Shown here piece after piece: positions 34,919 to 42,028 of a stretch of 64,000 nucleotides of DNA (position 1 is its first letter; the number at the start of each line of letters is the position of its first letter). The position numbers and the translations under genes are program-made. The stretch comes from Catalinimonas alkaloidigena. GTDB taxonomy: Bacteria; Bacteroidota; Bacteroidia; Cytophagales; Cyclobacteriaceae. Under the pieces are notes generated by a model. It searched no databases. It was not told the origin of the DNA and was given only the letters and a program-made list of their open reading frames with translations. The DNA lies in NCBI RefSeq assembly GCF_029504655.1, contig NZ_JAQFIL010000001.1, positions 5,275,001-5,339,000 of the forward strand, written 5' to 3'.

Positions 34919-35269
34919 TCAATCCTTTTTTCTGATTATCAAGTCAAAGCAATTCAACCGAATTTCTTTCCCCCCATTTCTCGCTACTGCCCATTCAGAA
35001 ATATTATTTAATTCCTGCTCATCTACCATGACATACTCTGTAAAATAAGAATCACTGCCGTCTTCAGGAATTTTAATTACTTCTATTTGAGCAGCATTTA
35101 ATCCATGTTCCGAGCAAAAGTCCAGATTTTTAATCGCAGCAATCATCTGAGATTTTAAGTCTATTTTATCGGCAGAGTTTCCTTCTTCAACTTTGATTTC
35201 TTCATCTAGCCTTTTGATCTCTTTATTCAGAAATTCTACTACCAGATTTAAGCTCTTCTCTTTTTTCAT
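34919..35269 (-). CDS. Small cassette protein, copy B
   Basis: Identical in sequence to the 116-residue protein at 34419-34769. Two exact copies in tandem suggest very recent duplication, or selection for dosage. No function can be assigned. Confidence 0.65.
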   Translation of the reverse strand: MKKEKSLNLVVEFLNKEIKRLDEEIKVEEGNSADKIDLKSQMIAAIKNLDFCSEHGLNAAQIEVIKIPEDGSDSYFTEYVMVDEQELNNISEWAVARNGGKEIRLNCFDLIIRKKD

Positions 35270-35284
35270 CTATTTACATGCTGG

Positions 35285-35411
35285 GTAACGCCAAGGGCGA
35301 GCCGTCGCCCGGCTTGTTGGCATTTATATTACGATTATCATTTTCAATACTTGGAGCAACTAACGTGCAAGTAGCTATTTTGCCAGGGTGAGGGCTGCCT
35401 GATGTTATGCC
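35285..35411 (-). repeat. attC-like site between the small lipoprotein and the duplicated cassette
   Basis: On the minus strand: left core GGCATAAC, arm ATCAGGCAGCCCTCACCCTG, spacer CTCCAAGTATTGAAAATGAT, arm AAGCCGGGCGACGGCTCGCC and right core GTTACCCAGC. Shares the central motif of the other long sites. Confidence 0.75.
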
Positions 35412-35419
35412 TAGGCTTC

Positions 35420-35863
35420 TCATCCTATCAAATCATTATTTATCCAAACATGCCAGTCTTTACTGACCTCCCAACTCTCTATAAATCCTTCTTCACTATG
35501 CTTTCCAGTCGGAAAATCTCCTTCCCGACAAGGTTCATATTGTAAGTGCCAATTTCCGTTGAAAATAATCTCAATTTCCATCTCATTTGCTTCCTGACAT
35601 CGGATACCGCCTAAAATAACATAATTAATTTCTGGCAAATCCAGTTTTCGCAGAGCTTCTTTTGTCTGATCATGTAATTCATCGAAGCCTACGAGCTTAT
35701 TTTTCTGATCAATTAAAGTTGCATCATCATACGCGGCACTTACAAAATTATCGAAGTGCTGCGGGTAATTCTGATAATGGTCAACAATTTTCTTTTCTTC
35801 TGAATGACATGCAGTCAATACCCAAATAAAAAGGATCAATGTACCAGTTATCAATCTTTTCAT
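35420..35863 (-). CDS. Small lipoprotein (cassette gene)
   Basis: 147 residues. The signal LFIWVLTACHSEEKK has a lipobox Cys at about 19. The mature part (VSAAYDDATLIDQKNKLVGF; IEIIFNGNWHLQYEPCREGD) may form a small alpha+beta fold, but no family is recognised. Right core GTTATGCC lies about 10 bp before its start and the complementary GGCATAAC follows its stop, so it is a single-gene cassette. Confidence 0.65.
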   Translation of the reverse strand: MKRLITGTLILFIWVLTACHSEEKKIVDHYQNYPQHFDNFVSAAYDDATLIDQKNKLVGFDELHDQTKEALRKLDLPEINYVILGGIRCQEANEMEIEIIFNGNWHLQYEPCREGDFPTGKHSEEGFIESWEVSKDWHVWINNDLIG

Positions 35864-35873
35864 TTTAACTTAG

Positions 35874-35996
35874 GCATAACGTTATAGCTACCGGTCGTAG
35901 AGGCAAGATGTGACTTTTTGATGAGATATTCTGCTTCATCTTGCTGGCTTTATTACGTCCTGATAGTTGTATGACCGGTAGCGGGATGTTGTAGGC
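35874..35996 (-). repeat. attC-like site within the 547-bp repeated cassette (copy 1)
   Basis: On the minus strand: left core GCCTACAAC, arm ATCCCGCTACCGGTCATAC, a central region with AGCAAGATGAAGCAGAATAT pairing with CACATCTTGCC, arm ACGACCGGTAGCTATAAC and right core GTTATGCC. CGCTACCGGTC and GACCGGTAGC are complementary. It lacks the CCAAGC spacer, so it belongs to a different attC type. Confidence 0.7.
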
Positions 35997-36424
35997 AGTG
36001 CCTCCCCTTTTATCTTTATCATGTAGGGCACGGTGTTCTATCATTTTCTCCGCTCCTTCCCTTTTCCTGATTTTAAATTTAGACTATGATGTTTATGTCT
36101 GCATAGACGTTCGTGGTCTAAATTGGGCCAGTAAGAAGCCTAAAGAGCTTTATCTTGTATCATTATTTCCTTCTGACCCCCTCCAATGTATGTTTCCGAT
36201 AAAGTCTATCCAGCAATTTTGATCTAAATTCTTTATCTTCAAGTCTTCATTGACGTCTTAGCGTCATCAAACACGGTTTGAACGGCAAAGCCGACAGAAG
36301 ACTTGGGCCAAAATCAAAGATTTTCTCCCTACATACATCCCGCTCCTACAGAAGGAAATCTCCATCTTCTTACTGGCAAAATTAGGAAAAATGATCCCCG
36401 AAAATGATTGAATTGCCTATCAAC
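35878..36424 (-). repeat. 547-bp cassette without convincing gene, copy 1
   Basis: Matches 37294-37840 with no difference that I can see. Read on the minus strand it starts with a right core GTTGATAGGC at 36424 and ends with the attC-like site at 35874-35996. A 74-codon plus-strand frame inside has no coding character. The unit contains TTTGATGACGC...GACGTCAATGAAG-type short palindromes. ORF-less cassettes can carry promoters or small RNAs; nothing here proves either. Confidence 0.75.
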
Positions 36425-36624
36425 GTTCTGTGTATGGACAGTAGGGCAGGTTCAAAGCAAATCACTTTCGGTTTACCACAAAGCCAAAACAAACGTTTTT
36501 ACTTTTAATTTTCTTTTTTGTTAAACGTCAAAACTTTGTTTTGGCGCTGCCTGCTCAAAGAACGGGACTTTCAATTTATCTCTAAATGCACTATTGGCTA
36601 TACACCTTGTTGTGGTGTCGTTTT
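36425..36624 (-). other. Spacer with probable divergent attC site
   Basis: No gene. On the minus strand it runs from a left core ACACCACAAC (overlapping the end of the 36625-37272 gene) to CGTTGATAGGC at the start of the 547-bp unit. Inner complementarity is weak (GGTGTATAG with CATACAC), and a direct repeat GCCAAAACAAAG / GTTTTGGCTTTG can form a hairpin. Probably a long attC variant. Confidence 0.4.
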
Positions 36625-37272
36625 TTATTTTTCTCCAAGCCAAACAACTCCTTTCTTAAATGAATATGATTCTGTGGCTTCTCCAATCGGTTCTTTAAAT
36701 TTCGTTGTCCTGTGCGGTTTCTTTAGCATTTTTTTAAAATACATTTTGCTTTCTTCATAGTCCGCCATCGTTGCGTATAAGTCCGGAGCACCTGGCTCAC
36801 TATTATCAAAGTGATCTTCGTCAAGCCTATATTCCCAATTAAACTTTTCAATTTCATTTTTCAATGCTCCATAATTCTCGGGATTCATTTTCTTCGAATC
36901 TTCTGGTTTGAAAAATGTGTTTTCATAAAAGTCTAAATAGTCTCCAATCGCGCAAACAACTTGAGAATTAGCAAACCTTGGTTCAAAGAGCCATATTCTC
37001 AAATAATAATTTTCGCCAAGTTTGTCCAATTCCCTTTTCCAAGAATCATAAATTTCAATAAGTCCACTTATAATTTTGGTCTTTGTTTGTCCTTTTGGTT
37101 CGGGTGTTTGGCTATTAGTCAAAGAAATTCCGCTCCAAGGGTGAACTCGAATTTTCGCATAATCTCTTTGGTATTCTTTCAAATAGTCCAAGTCGAGATT
37201 CTTATGAGTTTCAACCCAATGGTCAATATCATTCCATCTTCTTTTATGTCCGCGGATTTTCTTTGTTTTCAC
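36625..37272 (-). CDS. Unrecognised cassette-borne protein
   Basis: 215 residues, soluble, highly charged. It has Trp/Tyr-rich stretches: RHKRRWNDIDHW-like start, LGENYYLRIWLFEPRFANSQ, and YEESKMYFKKMLKKPHRTTK. No family recognised. The right core GTTGTGGTGC precedes the start and ACACCACAAC overlaps the end, so it is a single-gene cassette lying between the two 547-bp repeat units. Confidence 0.65.
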   Translation of the reverse strand: MKTKKIRGHKRRWNDIDHWVETHKNLDLDYLKEYQRDYAKIRVHPWSGISLTNSQTPEPKGQTKTKIISGLIEIYDSWKRELDKLGENYYLRIWLFEPRFANSQVVCAIGDYLDFYENTFFKPEDSKKMNPENYGALKNEIEKFNWEYRLDEDHFDNSEPGAPDLYATMADYEESKMYFKKMLKKPHRTTKFKEPIGEATESYSFKKGVVWLGEK

Positions 37273-37293
37273 TGTTTCATTTTAATGCACCAC

Positions 37294-37840
37294 AACGTTA
37301 TAGCTACCGGTCGTAGAGGCAAGATGTGACTTTTTGATGAGATATTCTGCTTCATCTTGCTGGCTTTATTACGTCCTGATAGTTGTATGACCGGTAGCGG
37401 GATGTTGTAGGCAGTGCCTCCCCTTTTATCTTTATCATGTAGGGCACGGTGTTCTATCATTTTCTCCGCTCCTTCCCTTTTCCTGATTTTAAATTTAGAC
37501 TATGATGTTTATGTCTGCATAGACGTTCGTGGTCTAAATTGGGCCAGTAAGAAGCCTAAAGAGCTTTATCTTGTATCATTATTTCCTTCTGACCCCCTCC
37601 AATGTATGTTTCCGATAAAGTCTATCCAGCAATTTTGATCTAAATTCTTTATCTTCAAGTCTTCATTGACGTCTTAGCGTCATCAAACACGGTTTGAACG
37701 GCAAAGCCGACAGAAGACTTGGGCCAAAATCAAAGATTTTCTCCCTACATACATCCCGCTCCTACAGAAGGAAATCTCCATCTTCTTACTGGCAAAATTA
37801 GGAAAAATGATCCCCGAAAATGATTGAATTGCCTATCAAC
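37294..37840 (-). repeat. 547-bp cassette without convincing gene, copy 2 (first in array)
   Basis: Second copy of the 35878-36424 unit, including its attC-like site at 37292-37414. It is the cassette closest to the recombinase gene, the position where newly inserted cassettes sit in integrons. Its right core GTTGATAGGC at about 37838 ends 28 bp from the recombinase stop codon. Confidence 0.75.
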
Positions 37841-37845
37841 ATCCG

Positions 37846-37872
37846 AATAAACACACCGGAGTTGTGTTTATT
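37846..37872 (-). other. Hairpin between recombinase gene and first cassette
   Basis: A perfect 10-bp inverted repeat AATAAACACA / TGTGTTTATT with a 7-base loop, overlapping the recombinase stop codon. It lacks a clear T-tract on the minus strand, so it is a poor terminator. Because it abuts the first core site it could be part of an attI-like recombination site (inference). Confidence 0.45.
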
Positions 37873-38728
37873 TACAATATAGGTTTTCCTCTTTTGCCCC
37901 ACAAGATAGGGTATCAAAGGGGCTCACTACTGACTGAATGTATCTATGACTTACGTGCGTATAGATTTCCGTAGTTTTAACGCTGTTATGGCCCAACAAT
38001 ACCTGAATCATCCTCAAATCTGTTCCCGACTCTAGTAAATGCGTAGCATAACTGTGACGAAGCGTATGAACAGTAGCTTTTTTCTGGATACCCACTGCTT
38101 TTTTGGCTCTTCTGAAGATATGCTGGATACTACTTTTACTGTAGGCCCCTCCTGTTTCTCCCTCAAACAAGTAATCTTTGGGCTGATACTCCAGATAGTA
38201 GGAACGAAGTTCTTGAAGAAGCTGCTTGGAAAGCGGTACCTGGCGGTCCTTTTTACCTTTGCCTTGTCTTACTACCAACACCATCCGCTTGGAGTCTACA
38301 TCCTTGATTTTAAGTCTTATTACTTCTGAGATTCTTAAGCCAGAGGCATAAATGGTGGACAGAATCGCATGATGTTTTCTATTCCTTACCTGCTTCAGTA
38401 TGGCCCCTACTTCCCGCTTGGATAAGACTACGGGTAAGCGGTATTCCTTTCTGGGGCGATCTATCTGATAATAGGTCCGGGGACGTTTTAGAATTTGCTC
38501 GTAGAAATACTTGATGGAATTGATGAGCTGGTTCTGATAGGAAAGGGATTTGCCCTGGCAGGCTTCTACCAAAAATGCCCTGATCTGCTCTTCTTCCAAG
38601 CTTCTTAAGTCCTGGCTTGGAAAGTGTCCCAGAAATAGCCTTAGCATACCTACATAGGTCTTCTTTGTACTTGGGCTATAGTTCATTTGCTCCAATCTTA
38701 AAGCTACTTGAGAGAGTATCTGATCCAT
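37868..38728 (-). CDS. Tyrosine recombinase at the head of the cassette array
   Basis: About 286 residues from MDQILSQVALRLEQ. A SAM-like core-binding domain (YSPSTKKTYVGMLRLFLGHF) and catalytic domain are both present: Arg in IYASGLRISEVIRLKIKDVD, Lys in GKGKKDRQVPLS, HTLRHSYATHLLESG, LLGHNSVKTTEIYTHV with Tyr. It ends ...VVSPFDTL, like IntI, but lacks the 20-35 residue IntI-specific insertion before the HxxR motif (the sequence goes straight from QELRSYYLEYQPKDYLF to SKSSIQHIFRRAKKAVG). It has the same orientation as the cassettes. It may be the array recombinase or just another Xer-like element protein. Confidence 0.85.
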   Translation of the reverse strand: MDQILSQVALRLEQMNYSPSTKKTYVGMLRLFLGHFPSQDLRSLEEEQIRAFLVEACQGKSLSYQNQLINSIKYFYEQILKRPRTYYQIDRPRKEYRLPVVLSKREVGAILKQVRNRKHHAILSTIYASGLRISEVIRLKIKDVDSKRMVLVVRQGKGKKDRQVPLSKQLLQELRSYYLEYQPKDYLFEGETGGAYSKSSIQHIFRRAKKAVGIQKKATVHTLRHSYATHLLESGTDLRMIQVLLGHNSVKTTEIYTHVSHRYIQSVVSPFDTLSCGAKEENLYCK

Positions 38729-38804
38729 AACCACTAAAATAAGCACTTAAACCCATGGCCGAATCATACCTTTCGATTAGATACGACTATAAATGTTTGT
38801 AAAC

Positions 38805-38856
38805 GTTTGTAAGCGTATAGCCTTTTAAACGTATATTTCGCTATACGTTTACAAAC
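38805..38856. repeat. Imperfect inverted repeat between divergent genes
   Basis: 17-bp arms (GTTTGTAAGCGTATAGC at 38805-38821 and its complement at 38840-38856) differ at one position and are separated by 18 bp. A further GTTTGTAAAC lies just left of the left arm. It sits between the recombinase and the divergent 38866 gene, a suitable place for an operator or a recombination site. Confidence 0.65.
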
Positions 38857-38865
38857 GACTAATAC

Positions 38866-39288
38866 ATGACCGTATCCAAGACTTGTGCCATCTGCCACAC
38901 TCCTATCCACGGCAGAGCGGATAAGAAATTCTGCTCTGATGCCTGTAGAGCCTCTTTTCATAATCATCAGAAAGTCGCTAGAAATGCTTTGATCAGAAAA
39001 GTCAACCAACAGCTGCTCATTAATCATAGAGTGCTGCTTGCTTTCATAAAAGATGATCCTCAAACTTTTCCGGTGATAGATAAGCAAATGCTGCTGCAAA
39101 AAGGATTTGATGCGCAGTGGCATACCTCCCGAAGGGTTATCTCAGGAAAGGCTTTCTATTTTTGTTATGATGTGGGTTATACAGTGCTCAATGCTGAGCA
39201 GGTAATGCTGAGGCTACTCCCCTCCTATCCAATGAATGATGGGCTTAACTCACAAGTAGAAGAAGAGGTAGTAGAGTATGGCTTTTGA
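38866..39288 (+). CDS. Zinc-ribbon protein of unknown function
   Basis: 140 residues. The N-terminal CAICHTPIHGRADKKFCSDACRASFHNHQ-type region has CxxC...CxxxC, a zinc ribbon of the kind found in small mobile-element proteins (no run above is a full motif quote; key residues are Cys 7, 10, 23 and 27 approximately). The rest is mainly helical: NQQLLINHRVLLAFIKDD, and FYFCYDVGYTVLNAEQVMLR. Divergent from the recombinase across the inverted repeat, so perhaps its regulator or partner. Confidence 0.55.
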   Translation: MTVSKTCAICHTPIHGRADKKFCSDACRASFHNHQKVARNALIRKVNQQLLINHRVLLAFIKDDPQTFPVIDKQMLLQKGFDAQWHTSRRVISGKAFYFCYDVGYTVLNAEQVMLRLLPSYPMNDGLNSQVEEEVVEYGF

Positions 39289-40006
39289 CATTTTGGCTGA
39301 TAGGGTAAATAAGCCTGATGAGCTGAGTACTTCTGCTTGAAAGTGTAATAATCGCTTATATGTTAAGGAGCTTGAATTAACTATAGCGTTGTAGGAAAGT
39401 GTATAATAAAACTGATTAGAGCTTTGATAAATAGTCGTCCCACAGTGGCAAAATTCTCAGTATAGTAGAGATACAAGGTTCAAATACTTCTAACCCTACA
39501 ATTGATATGAATTCGCTGATTTTAGTATTCTTCATTGTATTCTAGGCTGGTATTCCTTATTTTTAATTTACGTTCTTTCAATCATACGGATTGTTCCTAC
39601 TCGTTATTCATTAAAAGGTGAACTATTCGGTGAACTGATGAAAAAAGTTCTTACAAAGTATTGATAATTAGAGAGTTATAAACAGGATTTTCGTCCTGCC
39701 GCCCCGACTTAGTAAGAATCAAAAGTCGGTAAAACCCCTTAAATCATACGATTTAAGGGGTTTTTTATTTTTCTACCCCTCAATTCATACATACAATCTC
39801 AATAAAAATGTGCCTATTTCCTGGCCACCCCAGCGGGGTCTATTTTTTATAACTACCTTTTAGGCACGGAAATGAATGTACAATATTGAAGGTCAATTCA
39901 TTACGCTCATAAAAATTGTCTTTTTAGCTCCGTTTGAACACTCTTCTGTGCCTAAGTAGGATTTAGTCACACCAAACGTATCTAAAACTTTTTAACACGA
40001 AGTTGT
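39289..40006. other. Gene-free junction with tRNA-3'-end-like fragment
   Basis: No gene is supportable. At 39687-39709, TTTTCGTCCTGCCGCCCCGACT resembles the T-arm and acceptor 3' strand of a tRNA; no full tRNA is present. A hairpin CCGACTT/AAGTCGG and then a strong terminator follow. Such fragments arise when an element integrates at a tRNA gene. With the integrase remnant at 40007 this is a candidate att site, at low certainty. Confidence 0.35.
39731..39764. terminator. Strong intrinsic terminator
   Basis: A perfect 14-bp stem AAAACCCCTTAAAT / ATTTAAGGGGTTTT with a 6-base loop and a following T-run (TTTTTTATTTTT). Works best on the plus strand. It follows the tRNA-like fragment and may have been that tRNA's terminator. 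Confidence 0.85.
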
Positions 40007-40440
40007 ATGCGCAGTCACAAAACCTTGGAATCTCATTCTTTGCCAAAAAGTATCAGAAGGACAAAAACAAACAAGTACCTATCTATGTCCGTGTCTCGGC
40101 CGATGGAAAGAGATTAGATATTTCCGTTCAGCGAAAAATATCTCCGGACCGATGAGGTGATGTTCGGGAGGCTGTTTGTGGTACTAAAGAGGAGGTCAAA
40201 CGCCATCAACTTGATTTGATCAGGTGAAATGCCATCTAAATGGATTGTAAAGATGAATTGGTGAAAGAACAGAAAATTGTAACAGTAGCCTCTATCAAAA
40301 GCAGGTATTTGGGTGAGGATAAGTGAAGAAAACGCTGCTTGAAGTAGTCAACCATCAAAATGAAGAATGATTGAACTCAACAACTTTTCGTCTGAACAAT
40401 GGCTATTTCACTATCAGCAAAACCAAAAGATAAACTTAAA
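40007..40440 (+). pseudogene. N-terminal remnant of a Bacteroidota tyrosine integrase
   Basis: With one early frame change it reads LGISFFAKKYQKDKNKQVPI, YVRVSADGKRLDISVQRKIS and, after stops, TKEEVKRHQLDLIR and KEQKIVTVASIKSRYLGED. This is the arm-binding domain of integrases from Bacteroidota conjugative elements and phages. At least three stops or shifts are present and the catalytic domain is missing. It lies just right of the tRNA-like fragment. Confidence 0.65.
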
Positions 40441-40456
40441 CATAAGGTAGCTTTAC

Positions 40457-41989
40457 TTACTTTTTCCAATTATCTGTTCTAAATGGATAGGCAGGCAGCT
40501 CACTTGCATTGACCAGATTGACGGTGGGCTTGCCCGCAAAGGCATAGCGGATGTATTTAGGTCGCTCTATATTGGGAGAGCTTAAGATCACACTTTCTCC
40601 TTCAATTCTGGCATCGGCATATTCCCACTTTTTTGAATCATCGGTTATCCAGAAACCGGATGGAGTTTTACCATCTATGGTTTTGAGGCCGTATGCGTAA
40701 TCAAAATGAACGACCAATTGATCACCCTCTACATCCACCCTTTTCAGCATGGGCCCCATGGCTAACATATCTTGTCCGGGCATATTTTTAGCAGCCAGAA
40801 GCGCTCCTCTTTGACCAATGGGAAGCTTGTCTTTTGGATGTACATTATCTATATCGCCCAGGTCAATGGTATTGACCACCGAAGTGTGGGGAAGTTCAAG
40901 CGATGTTAATTGTGATTCTCGCATCCAGGCCCAGGAAGGTTCAGCAGGGCTTTCTGGATCAATCTTACTGTGGTTCATTGTGCCTTTACCATAGCCAGGG
41001 AGCATAATTACCATAAAATTCATTTCATCATTTTGCCATTGTTTACGATAATGAAGCATCCATTCTTTGAGAACTTCTCCGTATTCTTTCATACCACTTA
41101 CGCGATGAAACCAGTTGGACTCGTCTACCTCGGGCATACCGGCTAAATAACGGGTATGCCTTTCCCCCTGATACCAAACCAGCCCTCTACAGGCGAAAGG
41201 GACGAGTGGATGCATGATGGCATTGTATAATATGTTGGGTTGCCTTCTTAAGAAAATATCCTCTTCCCTGTTCCACCCATCAGGTGAAGCAAGAATTTTC
41301 CGGATACGCGCTATCCTTGCGGTGTCAGAGTCAAACTCATCCATGATTGTCTTAAAGTGGGGTAGTATCTGTGTCATACCTCTTGGCATCCAGGCTTCAA
41401 TGGAGGAGCTCCCCCAGGAAGTATGGATGATTCCCACCGGTATATCAGTCAGATCATTGAGAAAATAAGCAAAGGAAAAAGCGATAGCACTCTTAGGATG
41501 GGTTGCCTTCCACTGTCCCGAAACTGATTCTTGCTCCTCCAGGGCTACTCTATGTGCTACTTCAAAACTGCGAATGTTTTTTGCAAACGGTACCAGTCCT
41601 CTCACTTCCGGAACATTTGATACACCGTATTGCATATTGGACTGACCCGAACATATCCACACTTCGCCAATCACCACATCCGCAATATTGATCTCGGTTT
41701 TTCCCGCTATTTTCATTGTACGCCCTTCCTGGGAGGCTGGTAGTGGATCAAGCGTAATCCGCCATTTCCCATCTTGGCCGGATATCGTTGACTTGCTCTG
41801 CCCGGCAAAGCTTACCGTAACCTTTTGATTGGGTGAGGCATCTCCCCACACAGGCACCGACACATCCCTTTGCAATACCATGTGATCACAAAAAAGACCA
41901 GCCGGTTTAAGGCTTTGAGCTATGCTATTACCAACACTATAGCAAAAAGCATTCAGGGAAACTAAGAGGACAAATAGATGCTTATTCAT
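40457..41989 (-). CDS. Sialate O-acetylesterase-type (SASA) carbohydrate esterase
   Basis: 510 residues with a signal peptide. An N-terminal beta-sandwich (KPAGLFCDHMVLQRDVSVPV, WRITLDPLPASQ) precedes an SGNH-like esterase core with the nucleophile Ser in VWICSGQSNMQYGVS and a block IIHTSWGSSSIEAWMP; a His-containing segment near the end is GDIDNVHPKDKLPIGQRG. It removes acetyl groups from sugars in the periplasm. Part of the minus-strand degradative gene set of the utilisation locus, pointing to an acetylated glycan. Confidence 0.88.
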   Translation of the reverse strand: MNKHLFVLLVSLNAFCYSVGNSIAQSLKPAGLFCDHMVLQRDVSVPVWGDASPNQKVTVSFAGQSKSTISGQDGKWRITLDPLPASQEGRTMKIAGKTEINIADVVIGEVWICSGQSNMQYGVSNVPEVRGLVPFAKNIRSFEVAHRVALEEQESVSGQWKATHPKSAIAFSFAYFLNDLTDIPVGIIHTSWGSSSIEAWMPRGMTQILPHFKTIMDEFDSDTARIARIRKILASPDGWNREEDIFLRRQPNILYNAIMHPLVPFACRGLVWYQGERHTRYLAGMPEVDESNWFHRVSGMKEYGEVLKEWMLHYRKQWQNDEMNFMVIMLPGYGKGTMNHSKIDPESPAEPSWAWMRESQLTSLELPHTSVVNTIDLGDIDNVHPKDKLPIGQRGALLAAKNMPGQDMLAMGPMLKRVDVEGDQLVVHFDYAYGLKTIDGKTPSGFWITDDSKKWEYADARIEGESVILSSPNIERPKYIRYAFAGKPTVNLVNASELPAYPFRTDNWKK

Positions 41990-42028
41990 TACGTTTTTTG
42001 CCTTTTAACTTTAATGATTGTCTGGACC

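Larger units (their letters stand above)
34287..35286 (-). repeat. Perfect tandem duplication of a 500-bp cassette
   Basis: Two head-to-tail units of 500 bp (34287-34786 and 34787-35286), each with one gene and one attC-like site. The proteins are identical and the DNA appears identical throughout. Duplication with a unit boundary at the core site is what repeated cassette insertion or unequal exchange between attC sites would give. An assembly artefact is the main alternative. Confidence 0.85.

Noticed and set aside
35998..36222. A 74-codon plus-strand gene in the repeated 547-bp cassette
   Set aside because: Composition is not protein-like, there is no ribosome-binding site, and it opposes all cassette genes. 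It is duplicated only because the DNA is.
28206..37414. CRISPR array made of the repeated sites
   Set aside because: The repeats are 60-150 bp, imperfect and palindromic, are spaced by genes, and no cas genes are present.
37868..38746. A true integron integrase IntI
   Set aside because: The IntI-specific insertion before the HxxR motif is absent, so it is recorded as a general tyrosine recombinase.
39673..39730. A complete tRNA gene
   Set aside because: Only the 3' end resembles a tRNA; there are no D or anticodon arms, and the T-loop is not canonical.
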